Positions 1 through 6,939 of a stretch of DNA of 41,759 nt are shown here, piece after piece (position 1 is the stretch's first letter; each line of letters begins with the position of its first letter). The stretch covers positions 1 through 41,759 of the IMG/VR virus record IMGVR_UViG_3300036851_000445. One strand, given 5' to 3'. The stretch is from a virus. The notes beneath the pieces are model-generated. The model was not told where the DNA came from. It did no database searches and saw nothing but the letters and a program-made list of their open reading frames with translations. The translations under genes were made by a program, and so were the position numbers.

Positions 1-236
1 TACAACTGAGCATTGGTTGCCCAACCCCAGTATTCCGTCAGGTGGAAGATTCCAATACCGAACATCAGAATCATCAGCAAGAAGCCGAAGACGAAGATTG
101 CGCCAATGAACGGAATCTTGGAGATCAAAGTCATCCAGTTGCGCATGAAGACGAACAAGAACAACAGACCAGCAAACAGAAAGCCTGACGCCTTGAACAC
201 CGACATCGCATCCGCATAGATCAGTTCACTGCCCAT
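1..236 (-). CDS. Small membrane protein, partial (continues past the window start)
   Basis: The minus strand is open from ATG at 236 to base 1 with no stop, so only the first 78 residues are visible. Two long hydrophobic segments are seen, roughly residues 17-31 (ASGFLFAGLLFLFVF) and 42-62 (IPFIGAIFVFGFLLMILMFGI), joined by a short loop with Arg, Asn and Lys. This suggests an inner-membrane protein with at least two helices. The start is well supported by GGAGG about six bases upstream. It lies downstream of the helicase gene on the same strand, with a 57-base gap. I do not recognise the family. A holin or other envelope role is possible but not shown. Confidence 0.6.
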   Translation of the reverse strand, partial: MGSELIYADAMSVFKASGFLFAGLLFLFVFMRNWMTLISKIPFIGAIFVFGFLLMILMFGIGIFHLTEYWGWATNAQL

Positions 237-293
237 ATATCCTCCAGAATTAACCGTTAAGAGGATATTACCCTAATTGGGTCAAGAAGTCAA

Positions 294-1910
294 CTAGATC
301 GCTTTATACGCGTCACGCCACCATTTTGGTATCTTTGTGTAGGTCTGTTTGTACAGGTAACCAAAGCTGGCATCCAGAATGTACACGTGACCTATGTCTG
401 TAGGTGTGCGCACCACACGACCGCCGCCCTGAATCATGTCGATTAGAGCTTGACGCTGGTACCATTCACTGGACAACTCCATTCTACGCTTGATCCAAGC
501 GTCTCCTAAGTTACCAAATGGTACTTTACAGAACAAAGCAAAGCGAGCGAGATCATCCTTTAGATCTAATCCTTCTGTAATAGAAGGTGAGATCAACAGG
601 GATGGTTTGGGATCTCCCATGAACGCTTGAATAACAGCTCCACGCTGGTCACCACTGCCTGGATTATGATGATAGATTCGATGCTTGGTTGTGTATTCAA
701 GCTCTTCAACAAGCCATTGAGCAATCTGGAAATTGCCTGTGTGTACAATGCCTGATTCGCCCTTATGCAATTCGAGCAATTCTTTGATCGTCTTGAGCAT
801 TGTCTTACGTTCGTTTTCACGATCTTCACTCTTCCAATCGACGTTCATCTTCATCTGTGGCATGTAAGTCACAGGACGATTTTCAACTGGGAATTCTGAA
901 GGCAGCGACAGGAAGGCTGCTTCACTTGGTTCAATACCTAAGTCGCGACAGAAGCCATCCTTGTCCAGAACAGTTGAGGACATAAACAAGAAGCGACGAG
1001 CTTTTGGTTCGACAATGCGACGGAATGCATATGAGCCATACAAGCGCTTAAATGTCATTGTAATCTTGTCTGAAACGAGCACGAAGTGCTGATTCAAGTA
1101 ATCAAGCTCATTGGCAATCAATTCATTGACTTCATCACGGTGATCAGTCAAAGCGCTCAGTTCTTTGAGCTTCTTGATTTCAGCCTGATTGAGGTCGCCC
1201 TTTTCAAGCAACGCTTCACATTCGTATTCAAGATCCTCGACAGCTTCAATGATCTTCGGGATGTACTTCTCTTTGATCCATTCGACGGCTTCTTTCAAAG
1301 TCTTCTTCTGCTGCCAATTGATCTTGTACTTCTTGCAGCGGAGTTCTGAGACGGTTACAGCATCGAAGCTGACTAGTTGCTCCTCTAGGTTGTGGCACTC
1401 GTCTAGGATGAGCAATTCACGTGGATCTTTGAATGTATTGGTGTACGCAAATGAAAGTAGCGCGAGCTTATAATTCAAAACAGTATTTGCCGCTTTGCGC
1501 GCCGCATTCTTGGCGAGCTTGAATGGGCATGACGGACATTCGGGCTTAACGATTGATCCAACGTCGCACGTTGTTCGTTTTAAGTTGCATGAATAATTCG
1601 ACTTTCCATAAAAGGAAGCCATGTTTACTGATGCTATTCCTCTAAAAGAGTTTTCGTACTGTTCTTGTAAAATCTTTTGAGGCGTCAAAATGAATGAATC
1701 GCCACGAACTCCAGGCTTGCGTTGACCAACGAAGTTTGAAAAGGTCAAACCAATGTTGGATTTGCCAGCCCCAACAGGAAGCTCAAGAATCATGTACTTG
1801 ATGTTTGGATTGTCCTTCCAGTTCTTTTCAAGCCACGTCAATGCCTCCACTTGGGATTTGCGCGGTGGATAATCGAAAGGCCAGAAGTCTAGAATGGATT
1901 TTGTTGTCAT
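294..1910 (-). CDS. DinG/XPD-like superfamily 2 helicase with Fe-S cluster cysteines
   Basis: Predicted ATP-dependent 5'-3' DNA helicase, 538 residues. Walker A is seen as GAGKS at residues 47-51 and a DEAH-type box as DECH at 170-173. Between them lie four cysteines (108, 115, 125, 128), the arrangement that holds the 4Fe-4S cluster in XPD/DinG/Rad3 helicases. A C-terminal motif VI region reads QGGGRVVR. T4 itself uses other helicases (Dda, UvsW, gp41), so this is an addition to the T4 core set. The likely role is unwinding of recombination or replication intermediates, or removal of R-loops. Only a weak GAG precedes the ATG at 1910. The gene follows a 315-base non-coding stretch, so it may have its own promoter. 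Confidence 0.85.
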   Translation of the reverse strand: MTTKSILDFWPFDYPPRKSQVEALTWLEKNWKDNPNIKYMILELPVGAGKSNIGLTFSNFVGQRKPGVRGDSFILTPQKILQEQYENSFRGIASVNMASFYGKSNYSCNLKRTTCDVGSIVKPECPSCPFKLAKNAARKAANTVLNYKLALLSFAYTNTFKDPRELLILDECHNLEEQLVSFDAVTVSELRCKKYKINWQQKKTLKEAVEWIKEKYIPKIIEAVEDLEYECEALLEKGDLNQAEIKKLKELSALTDHRDEVNELIANELDYLNQHFVLVSDKITMTFKRLYGSYAFRRIVEPKARRFLFMSSTVLDKDGFCRDLGIEPSEAAFLSLPSEFPVENRPVTYMPQMKMNVDWKSEDRENERKTMLKTIKELLELHKGESGIVHTGNFQIAQWLVEELEYTTKHRIYHHNPGSGDQRGAVIQAFMGDPKPSLLISPSITEGLDLKDDLARFALFCKVPFGNLGDAWIKRRMELSSEWYQRQALIDMIQGGGRVVRTPTDIGHVYILDASFGYLYKQTYTKIPKWWRDAYKAI

Positions 1911-2019
1911 CTCAGTATTTTAACCGAAATACAGAGATTTGACAATGGTGACCGTAAAGAAGGGAGTTGACTCAGCTTCGCACGTAAAAACGTGATAATT
2001 CTTATGTTTAAGACATGCT

Positions 2020-2065
2020 CGGTGGTGGTGCGATCCAGGGAAGTCGAATCCCTCAATGCCCACCG
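2020..2065 (-). ncRNA. T-arm-like hairpin within an outer stem; RNA identity unknown
   Basis: On the minus strand a five-base stem (AGGGA/TCCCT) closes a seven-base loop TTCGACT, which matches the T-loop pattern of tRNA and tmRNA. It is enclosed by a six-base stem CGGTGG/CCACCG with unequal internal loops. The bases after the T-like arm read GGATCGC then ACCA, like an acceptor end, but no matching 5' acceptor strand, D arm or anticodon arm is found at the proper distance. It may be a tRNA relic, a tRNA mimic, or chance. Confidence 0.25.
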
Positions 2066-2103
2066 CCTAACCCAAACAACGAATTTGTATCCGTTGGTCT
2101 CGT

Positions 2104-2124
2104 AAAAATTCCGGGGAAGGAATT
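2104..2124 (-). terminator. Possible terminator downstream of the 2226-4722 operon
   Basis: AATTCC, six-base loop, GGAATT forms a hairpin. On the minus strand it is followed directly by three more T residues. The stem is short and partly A/T, so termination would be weak. It lies about 100 bases past the end of the terminase-like gene, in the direction of transcription. Confidence 0.3.
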
Positions 2125-2225
2125 CATGCTCGTATGGAGTACGCGATCCAGTTAACTAGCCTGCCTGGTTTCAAGCCGCCTCACGATAGCTTACGTAAGG
2201 TCTGTCGTTCTGTTCTATGAACCAA

Positions 2226-2897
2226 TCACACAACGCTCATTGCGCGATCGTAGTTGTCTATTAAAATCTGATTTGGATCTGAAGTCTGAATTCTGGCTAT
2301 TGTGTTATTATTCTGAGCTGTGATTAATCTACTATACAATGGACGGTTAAGGCAACAGGCAGGAAATGAATTTCCCGTCATGATTAGTTGATGGTAATGA
2401 TGCCCATTTGTAAGAATGTTCTCTACTTCAATTTGATTCATATGATCTGAATTATCCAATACGATAATATCAATCGTTCTACCCACTAACATACTTGGAT
2501 ATGGTACACCAAATACAACTTTAGTTCCGTTACTGAACTGAACCTCGTGTGAATTGTTATTGCGCGAAGTACAATGGATACTAGCTATTGGTGTTGTTGG
2601 TATGTTGTGAAACATCTGTTCAAATTCAGTGCAATGAGCCGCCGACAAGCTGACGCTTGGTGTAAACATCAGGAACAATGAATTTGGATTAGAATCAAGA
2701 ACTTCACATATCAAATAAGCAAGTATGGCACTTGATACGCCCACCTGACGACTTTGTAGAAAAAAGATATCCGAATGACGATCCATATCATCGATCATTT
2801 CGCGTTGATGCTGATGTAACTTAAACAACACCCGTCCTACTACAGGATCACGTACTGTTAAGAAATTATCAATAAACTGTTTCTTATCTTGTATCAT
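2226..2897 (-). CDS. Degenerate terminase-like ATPase domain with C-terminal YDRAM tail
   Basis: This 223-residue protein resembles the N-terminal ATPase domain of the large terminase (T4 gp17) and has no nuclease domain. RQVGVSS (50-56) sits where gp17 has RQLGKTT, so the Walker A lysine is Val. LSAAHCTEFEQ (84-94) follows, then FSNGTKVVFG (121-130). LDNSDH (147-152) replaces the Walker B-type IDECAF, so the catalytic Glu is Asn. A coupling-like stretch LIMTGNSF (171-178) comes next. ATP hydrolysis is therefore unlikely. The last residues read DNYDRAMSVV, a tail shared with two neighbouring genes. It overlaps the end of the resolvase gene by 14 bases, so the two are translationally coupled. 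It may bind a terminase partner or DNA as an inactive decoy or regulator; this is inference. Confidence 0.6.
   Translation of the reverse strand: MIQDKKQFIDNFLTVRDPVVGRVLFKLHQHQREMIDDMDRHSDIFFLQSRQVGVSSAILAYLICEVLDSNPNSLFLMFTPSVSLSAAHCTEFEQMFHNIPTTPIASIHCTSRNNNSHEVQFSNGTKVVFGVPYPSMLVGRTIDIIVLDNSDHMNQIEVENILTNGHHYHQLIMTGNSFPACCLNRPLYSRLITAQNNNTIARIQTSDPNQILIDNYDRAMSVV
2238..2252 (-). repeat. YDRAM tail motif, copy 1
   Basis: Codes for Y-D-R-A-M, residues 216-220 of the terminase-like protein, three residues from its end. The Ala-Met codons are GCA ATG, as in the other copies. Confidence 0.7.
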
Positions 2898-3363
2898 CTA
2901 CTGATTTTCCAATCCAATATGCGTCTGTTAAATCAAACAGACCTTTCGTCTTCTTTGCACCCATGTCTTTGAAATACTGTTTTACACCTTCAGGCAAAAC
3001 TTCGTACATCTCAGGTTTCTTTGCGTTTCCCTTTCCTGTGGCATTCTTCTTAACTGTGTTAGGAGGAATGATCACAACCTTGTGTTTGAATGTATGTCTA
3101 AGCGTCACTACAAGTGTGTACTGGAGTCCAGCGAGATCTCTTGTTGCATTGCCGAACTTGGAGAAGGCCAATCCTTCTAGCGCTATTACATCTGGCTTGT
3201 GGTCTAAAACGAGACTAATAATATGAAGTGTTAAATCCCACACTCTCTCATACACATCCTTTTCGGGATCTGTTTTGTAAAGTTCTGCGTTCTTAAACGC
3301 ACCATCTTCAAAAAGAACAATACCTGTCGATGTATAACTTTGATCAATGGCTAATACTTTCAT
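2884..3363 (-). CDS. RuvC-like Holliday junction resolvase
   Basis: A 159-residue protein of the RuvC / poxvirus A22-like RNase H-fold family. The acidic residues fall where expected: D7 in AIDQSYTSTG, E63 in IALEGLAF, and D144 and D147 in FDLTDAY. It would cut four-way DNA junctions to clear branches before packaging. T4 uses the unrelated endonuclease VII (gp49) for this job, so this looks like a functional substitute. It lies between the sheath-like and terminase-like genes of an unusual operon but lacks the YDRAM tail itself. Only GGG precedes the ATG, and a CATAAGTA box ends seven bases before it, so a transcript from there would be almost leaderless. Confidence 0.8.
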   Translation of the reverse strand: MKVLAIDQSYTSTGIVLFEDGAFKNAELYKTDPEKDVYERVWDLTLHIISLVLDHKPDVIALEGLAFSKFGNATRDLAGLQYTLVVTLRHTFKHKVVIIPPNTVKKNATGKGNAKKPEMYEVLPEGVKQYFKDMGAKKTKGLFDLTDAYWIGKSVDDTR

Positions 3364-3369
3364 AGCCCA

Positions 3370-3377
3370 TACTTATG
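3370..3377 (-). promoter_or_regulatory. Late-promoter-like box CATAAGTA before the resolvase gene
   Basis: CATAAGTA differs from the T4 late consensus TATAAATA at two positions. The same eight bases occur before the gene starting at 4722. Its closeness to the ATG makes its use uncertain. Confidence 0.3.
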
Positions 3378-3399
3378 AGCTACCCAAAAGCAGGTTACC

Positions 3400-3744
3400 T
3401 TAAAAGTCTAGCACCCTCATTGCACGGTCATAATCTTCGATCGCTTGGAAACCAAATCCATTCTTACTGATTCCACCACGACAAACATAGAAGTTAACAC
3501 CATGCGCTGGCTTGATATAGACATCCACCACTAATTGATGGCTATCCACGACAGCTGGAGTATTGTTATATTTGTCACAAATCACATTGTACTCTGCTAC
3601 CGACAGATCCATGACCAAAGCGTCAAGGTATGAGGAGATATCATGTCTAATATCATCACGAACTTCCTCTGTGTTAAGCTCGAACAAGTATTGTTCTAGA
3701 ATTTCGGACAAGTCATATCTGACTGTTTCAAATAGTGGTTCCAT
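3400..3744 (-). CDS. Stand-alone tail-sheath C-terminal domain with YDRAM tail
   Basis: A 114-residue protein. Residues about 24-85 resemble the C-terminal domain of contractile tail sheath proteins (T4 gp18 family). The key stretches are NTEEVRDDIRHDISSYL (24-40), ICDKYNNTPAVVD (55-67) and VDVYIKPAHGVNF (73-85). In sheath subunits this domain joins the mesh that links neighbours. Here it stands alone, with none of the rest of a sheath. The protein ends EDYDRAMRVLDF, the tail shared with two neighbours. The ATG lies three bases after the upstream stop, so translation is likely coupled. It could be a remnant, a sheath-assembly modulator, or a minor virion part. The sheath resemblance is from memory of family motifs, not from an alignment. 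Confidence 0.6.
   Translation of the reverse strand: MEPLFETVRYDLSEILEQYLFELNTEEVRDDIRHDISSYLDALVMDLSVAEYNVICDKYNNTPAVVDSHQLVVDVYIKPAHGVNFYVCRGGISKNGFGFQAIEDYDRAMRVLDF
3418..3432 (-). repeat. YDRAM tail motif, copy 2
   Basis: Codes for Y-D-R-A-M, residues 105-109 of the sheath-like protein, five residues before its end. The codons differ from copy 1 at silent positions but keep GCA ATG. Confidence 0.7.
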
Positions 3745-3747
3745 AAA

Positions 3748-4722
3748 TTACTCCAAGAATGCCATTGCACGATCGTAATCATCTTCGACGATCTTCTTTC
3801 CACCTGGAGAATCTGATGTCAGTATTCGAAATTCTGATAGAGGTCCATCAATGCTTGGAATGTACTCACGCACATCCACAACATTTACCTCGACACCAGG
3901 CTTTACAAGCTGCTTGGTTGGACAGACACGTGGTGTGATATCAACGATATTGTTATATCGTTGTGGAATAGGATCCTTCACTGTCGTGGTAATCAACCCA
4001 CCTTTGTGATTGTGCAGTACACGAACCTCATCGTCTTCATCAAACATAGTTGGTGCCACAAGTTTAGGAATACCAGTGTGAAGTGTAGCGTTTGAGAACG
4101 TGCCACCAGTAATCTGAATTGTATGTGTATGATCAGGCTTAGGTACTTTCACCATCATCTGATCTTCACGGTGCTGATGAATCCACAAATTCATAGCAGC
4201 ATTGTATGTGTATCCCTTACCATTCGATAGATCAAGCCATTGTTGTCCATCATAGGATGGAGTTGGTGGATCAGTATTGATTGGTGCAGTAGCAGTTGGT
4301 AATCCAAGCATATCTGCAGCTTTGGACTTTGAGATTATTCCACTGGACAAACACGTTTGCACAAGCTCAAGATCTGATGTGTATTTGTTAACAGGTTTAA
4401 CAGCAGCACGAGCATCAAGTTTCTGTTGATGCTCTAACTCTTCTGTAGCTGTGACAGGTCGTGGGGCAACGATATTCATTGCTCGCTCATAATAATTCTT
4501 CATCGCGTCCGAGATCTCATGGCGAGGTGTTGCGCTAAGTTCTGACTCACATCCAATAGCAACCCACTTACGTGTTGGCGCTACGTATGTGTAGCAAAGA
4601 CCAGTGTCCGCGTTAAGCCACACATCACCAGTTTGTAATTCACCTGTTGGTTGCTTACCATCAGGGGTGAATGTTAGCTTCTTATTGACGATTGGAATCG
4701 TCACTTGTTTTTGTTCTGTCAT
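3748..4722 (-). CDS. Two-unit fibre-like protein with internal and terminal YDRAM-type motifs
   Basis: A 324-residue protein of unknown function. Each half begins with a fibre-type module: GDVWLNADTGLCYTY...W (about 32-53) and GQQWLDLSNGKGYTY...W (about 160-182). These match the W-x-D-T...Y-x-W module of the structural proteins elsewhere in this window. The first unit ends in NYYERAMNIV (76-85) and the second in DDYDRAMAFLE (314-324), so the gene looks like two tagged units fused. A Pro/Thr-rich linker lies between them. It is the first gene of an operon with the sheath-like, resolvase and terminase-like genes. A CATAAGTA box and a GAGGATAT ribosome site precede it. Confidence 0.5.
   Translation of the reverse strand: MTEQKQVTIPIVNKKLTFTPDGKQPTGELQTGDVWLNADTGLCYTYVAPTRKWVAIGCESELSATPRHEISDAMKNYYERAMNIVAPRPVTATEELEHQQKLDARAAVKPVNKYTSDLELVQTCLSSGIISKSKAADMLGLPTATAPINTDPPTPSYDGQQWLDLSNGKGYTYNAAMNLWIHQHREDQMMVKVPKPDHTHTIQITGGTFSNATLHTGIPKLVAPTMFDEDDEVRVLHNHKGGLITTTVKDPIPQRYNNIVDITPRVCPTKQLVKPGVEVNVVDVREYIPSIDGPLSEFRILTSDSPGGKKIVEDDYDRAMAFLE
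3763..3777 (-). repeat. YDRAM tail motif, copy 3
   Basis: Codes for Y-D-R-A-M, residues 316-320, four residues before the end of the two-unit protein. Confidence 0.7.
4477..4491 (-). repeat. YDRAM-type motif, internal copy (YERAM)
   Basis: Codes for Y-E-R-A-M, residues 78-82, inside the two-unit protein. It is followed by NIV, like the hydrophobic ends of the terminal copies. It marks a likely fusion point of two tagged units. Confidence 0.55.
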
Positions 4723-4744
4723 ATCGATATCCTCGCATGTGTAA

Positions 4745-4752
4745 TACTTATG
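4745..4752 (-). promoter_or_regulatory. Late-promoter-like box CATAAGTA before the YDRAM operon
   Basis: CATAAGTA lies 22 bases before the ATG at 4722, in the short gap after gp46. A start six bases downstream would give a leader of about 17 bases containing GAGGATAT. It has two mismatches to the T4 late consensus but well-placed geometry. Confidence 0.4.
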
Positions 4753-4778
4753 TATTGTGGATTTTTACATGCTTTCCA

Positions 4779-6899
4779 TTAACCTTCTTCGTACTTGACA
4801 TAGCTGAAACCATTCGACATTTGGATGATCATTTTGCGGTCAAAGGCACTGTCAATTTCATCTCTGTGGGAGATGATAAACATCGACAACCCTTCGTCGC
4901 GCGTCTTACGTTTCAACATTCGGGCAGCATTCTGTACACCTACACCATCAAGACCCAAATCCAGTACTTCATCTAACATACAAATGTTGATGTGATTGCT
5001 CATGCTTTGGAAGACGTCACGGAAGGCAAATGACAGTGCAACGTTCACTCTTGCTCGCTGACCTTTTGATAGGTTACCGAAGTCTAATGGCTTGCCGAAC
5101 TGTGAAATCTCAGCCGACATGTCTGGTGTGAACTCAACTGTATGGGGTAAGCCTAACTCTGTTAAGTAGTGTGCCAAACGTTGGTTCAAGTATGGAATAC
5201 TCTTGTTGAGTAATGTTTTACGCACGAAACTATCTTTCTTAGTAAGGAGCTTCAACAGGAACTTTTGGTGATCAGTAGTCGCTTGCAGTTCATTGACTAC
5301 GGACATATCCACCGGTTCAACAGTGTAAGCTTCAAGCTCTTTCAATGTATCAACGTATGGGTTAGTAGCTACTTCAAGCTCAGCAATCTTCTGCTGACAC
5401 ACTTCAACTTGACTTTTGATATCCATCAATTGTGGGGTGGTATAGTCGGCCTTGACTTCAACGCTCTGTTGCTTCAGCTCGCCAAGAGCGATGGTAACAT
5501 CGCCTAACACTTCCTGCTTTTCAGCAATGCGTGTATCAACGTCTGTGTTCTGAAGAGTTTGGAGTTGTGTCTGATACGTTCCAAGCTTGCTCTTAATATC
5601 GAGCAGTTCAGTAAAATCTGAAACAGTGATTTGTCTCTTCACTTCTGCCATCTTTGTGGTTAATACACCAACCTCCTGATTGGTGGTTTCAAGCAATGCT
5701 TCCTTCTCGGTAAGTGTAGTCTGAACTTGTTTGATCTTTTCACGTAGCTCGAGCAGTTTTTCTTCCGACTCAAATCGCTGCTTACAATATGGACACTTAG
5801 CCTCATTAAGGTGTTCAAGTTCTTGTGTGATAGTTTTACTATCTTTCGCGAGCGTCTTGATCTCTTTTTCTACGGTTTGGCGCGCACGATCGATCTCACG
5901 CAACTCAGAGGTAAGTGTGGTAAATTCCTGATTGAGAGCATGCTGTTGATCTACGTCAATGCCCTCAATCTTCTTAAGATTGGATTCAATTGTGCCAATT
6001 TCGTATTGGATTTTTCGTTTCTCAGCAGTTAGCTTTGAAATCTCTGTACGAATTTCAGTTTCCTTCGTCTGAATAGCACGAAGTTGTGAATTGATTTCAG
6101 TAGACTGTTCGATTAGAGCTTGTTGCTCCTCGACGTTGATGTTCTTGATGCGCTCTAATTTAGCACGCAACTCTTTCAGATTTCTGTCACGATCGACTCC
6201 CCAACCAACAACCCGAGACTGCATCTGTGCTAACTGTTGATTGTGTCGATCTTGCTCCTTCTTCAGCGCTTCAATCTTTGCAAGATTAGTTACCATTGAT
6301 TGCTCTGTATCCGACATCTGTTCTTTTAGAACTTCAGCCTTTTCAGAAAGAGTCTTAAGGTTGAACAACTCTTCAATCAAATCAGTTTGGTTTGTAGCTG
6401 TCGCATGACGAGAAGGTAAATCGAAGAACGCATCTAGGTCTGCTGAGAAGGTAGCAATACGAACGAATAGGTCGTAAGGAATTCCAAGAATGTTCTCAAT
6501 TTCTTTGTTGATGTCTCTCGAACCAGCAACTTCACGATCTTCTACACCACCTATTGCTATCTTGGTATAGTTACCTTCTGCACCTGCTTTACGAGCACGG
6601 GTAATTTTGTACTCAATGCCATCCTTCTCAAACACAACAACGACTTCCATGTTCTTGTTGTTGATGTTATTGATCAGTTTGTCTTTGGAGATTTTGGAAA
6701 TAGGTGTGTCGTAAAGAGCGTACGTTAAGGCATTGATAACGGTTGTTTTTCCAACGCCATTGGAACCCATGCCGCTCGTCGTATTGTCTAGGTTCTCACC
6801 TAGAATTAACGTGGTGCCAGGTCTATCCAATAGAACTATTGTCGGAACATTTCCGTACGACATGAAGTTCTTCATGCTAATCGACTTGAATTTAATCAT
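4779..6899 (-). CDS. 46: gp46, Rad50/SMC-like subunit of the recombination nuclease
   Basis: ATPase subunit that with gp47 resects DNA ends for recombination-dependent replication. Seen in order in 706 residues: Walker A GSNGVGKTT (45-53), a long coiled-coil region with a zinc hook CPYC near 370, the ABC signature LSKGQRARV near 605, Walker B ICMLDEVLDLG near 640, and a switch His in ISHRDE. It is longer than the 560-residue T4 protein, mainly in the coiled coil. It follows gp47 with a 40-base gap on the same strand, the usual pairing. The start MIKFKSISMKNFMSYG is typical of the family. Confidence 0.95.
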   Translation of the reverse strand: MIKFKSISMKNFMSYGNVPTIVLLDRPGTTLILGENLDNTTSGMGSNGVGKTTVINALTYALYDTPISKISKDKLINNINNKNMEVVVVFEKDGIEYKITRARKAGAEGNYTKIAIGGVEDREVAGSRDINKEIENILGIPYDLFVRIATFSADLDAFFDLPSRHATATNQTDLIEELFNLKTLSEKAEVLKEQMSDTEQSMVTNLAKIEALKKEQDRHNQQLAQMQSRVVGWGVDRDRNLKELRAKLERIKNINVEEQQALIEQSTEINSQLRAIQTKETEIRTEISKLTAEKRKIQYEIGTIESNLKKIEGIDVDQQHALNQEFTTLTSELREIDRARQTVEKEIKTLAKDSKTITQELEHLNEAKCPYCKQRFESEEKLLELREKIKQVQTTLTEKEALLETTNQEVGVLTTKMAEVKRQITVSDFTELLDIKSKLGTYQTQLQTLQNTDVDTRIAEKQEVLGDVTIALGELKQQSVEVKADYTTPQLMDIKSQVEVCQQKIAELEVATNPYVDTLKELEAYTVEPVDMSVVNELQATTDHQKFLLKLLTKKDSFVRKTLLNKSIPYLNQRLAHYLTELGLPHTVEFTPDMSAEISQFGKPLDFGNLSKGQRARVNVALSFAFRDVFQSMSNHINICMLDEVLDLGLDGVGVQNAARMLKRKTRDEGLSMFIISHRDEIDSAFDRKMIIQMSNGFSYVKYEEG

Positions 6900-6939
6900 T
6901 CAACCTATTTTACACTTTTTATTTTTCTTGTTTTTAGTG

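Larger units (their letters stand above)
2014..2151. repeat. Two copies of a composite direct repeat
   Basis: CATGCTCG followed by GCGATCCAG occurs at 2014-2038 (8-base gap) and at 2125-2151 (10-base gap). Each copy is preceded by CGTAAAAA, at 1983-1990 and 2101-2108. Having three shared words in the same order suggests an old tandem duplication of about 111 bases rather than chance. Confidence 0.55.
1911..2225. other. Structured stretch of 315 bases without a gene
   Basis: No convincing coding gene lies here. The stretch holds several short inverted repeats: CACGT/ACGTG around 1981-1994, a two-part hairpin at 2020-2065, CAACG/CGTTG around 2078-2097, and AATTCC/GGAATT at 2107-2124. It also holds a direct repeat (CATGCTCG, 8-10 bases, GCGATCCAG) occurring twice. 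This is more structure than expected for a plain spacer. It could hold an untranslated leader for the helicase gene, a small RNA, or decayed RNA genes. I could not fold a complete tRNA or tmRNA from either strand. Confidence 0.5.

Noticed and set aside
13-219. A plus-strand open frame of 68 codons at the window start
   Set aside because: The opposite strand codes for a clear two-helix membrane protein with a good ribosome site, so this frame is its shadow.
2020-2150. A complete tRNA or tmRNA gene
   Set aside because: A T-arm-like hairpin and an ACCA-like end are present on the minus strand, but no matching acceptor 5' strand, D arm or anticodon arm lies at a workable distance on either strand.
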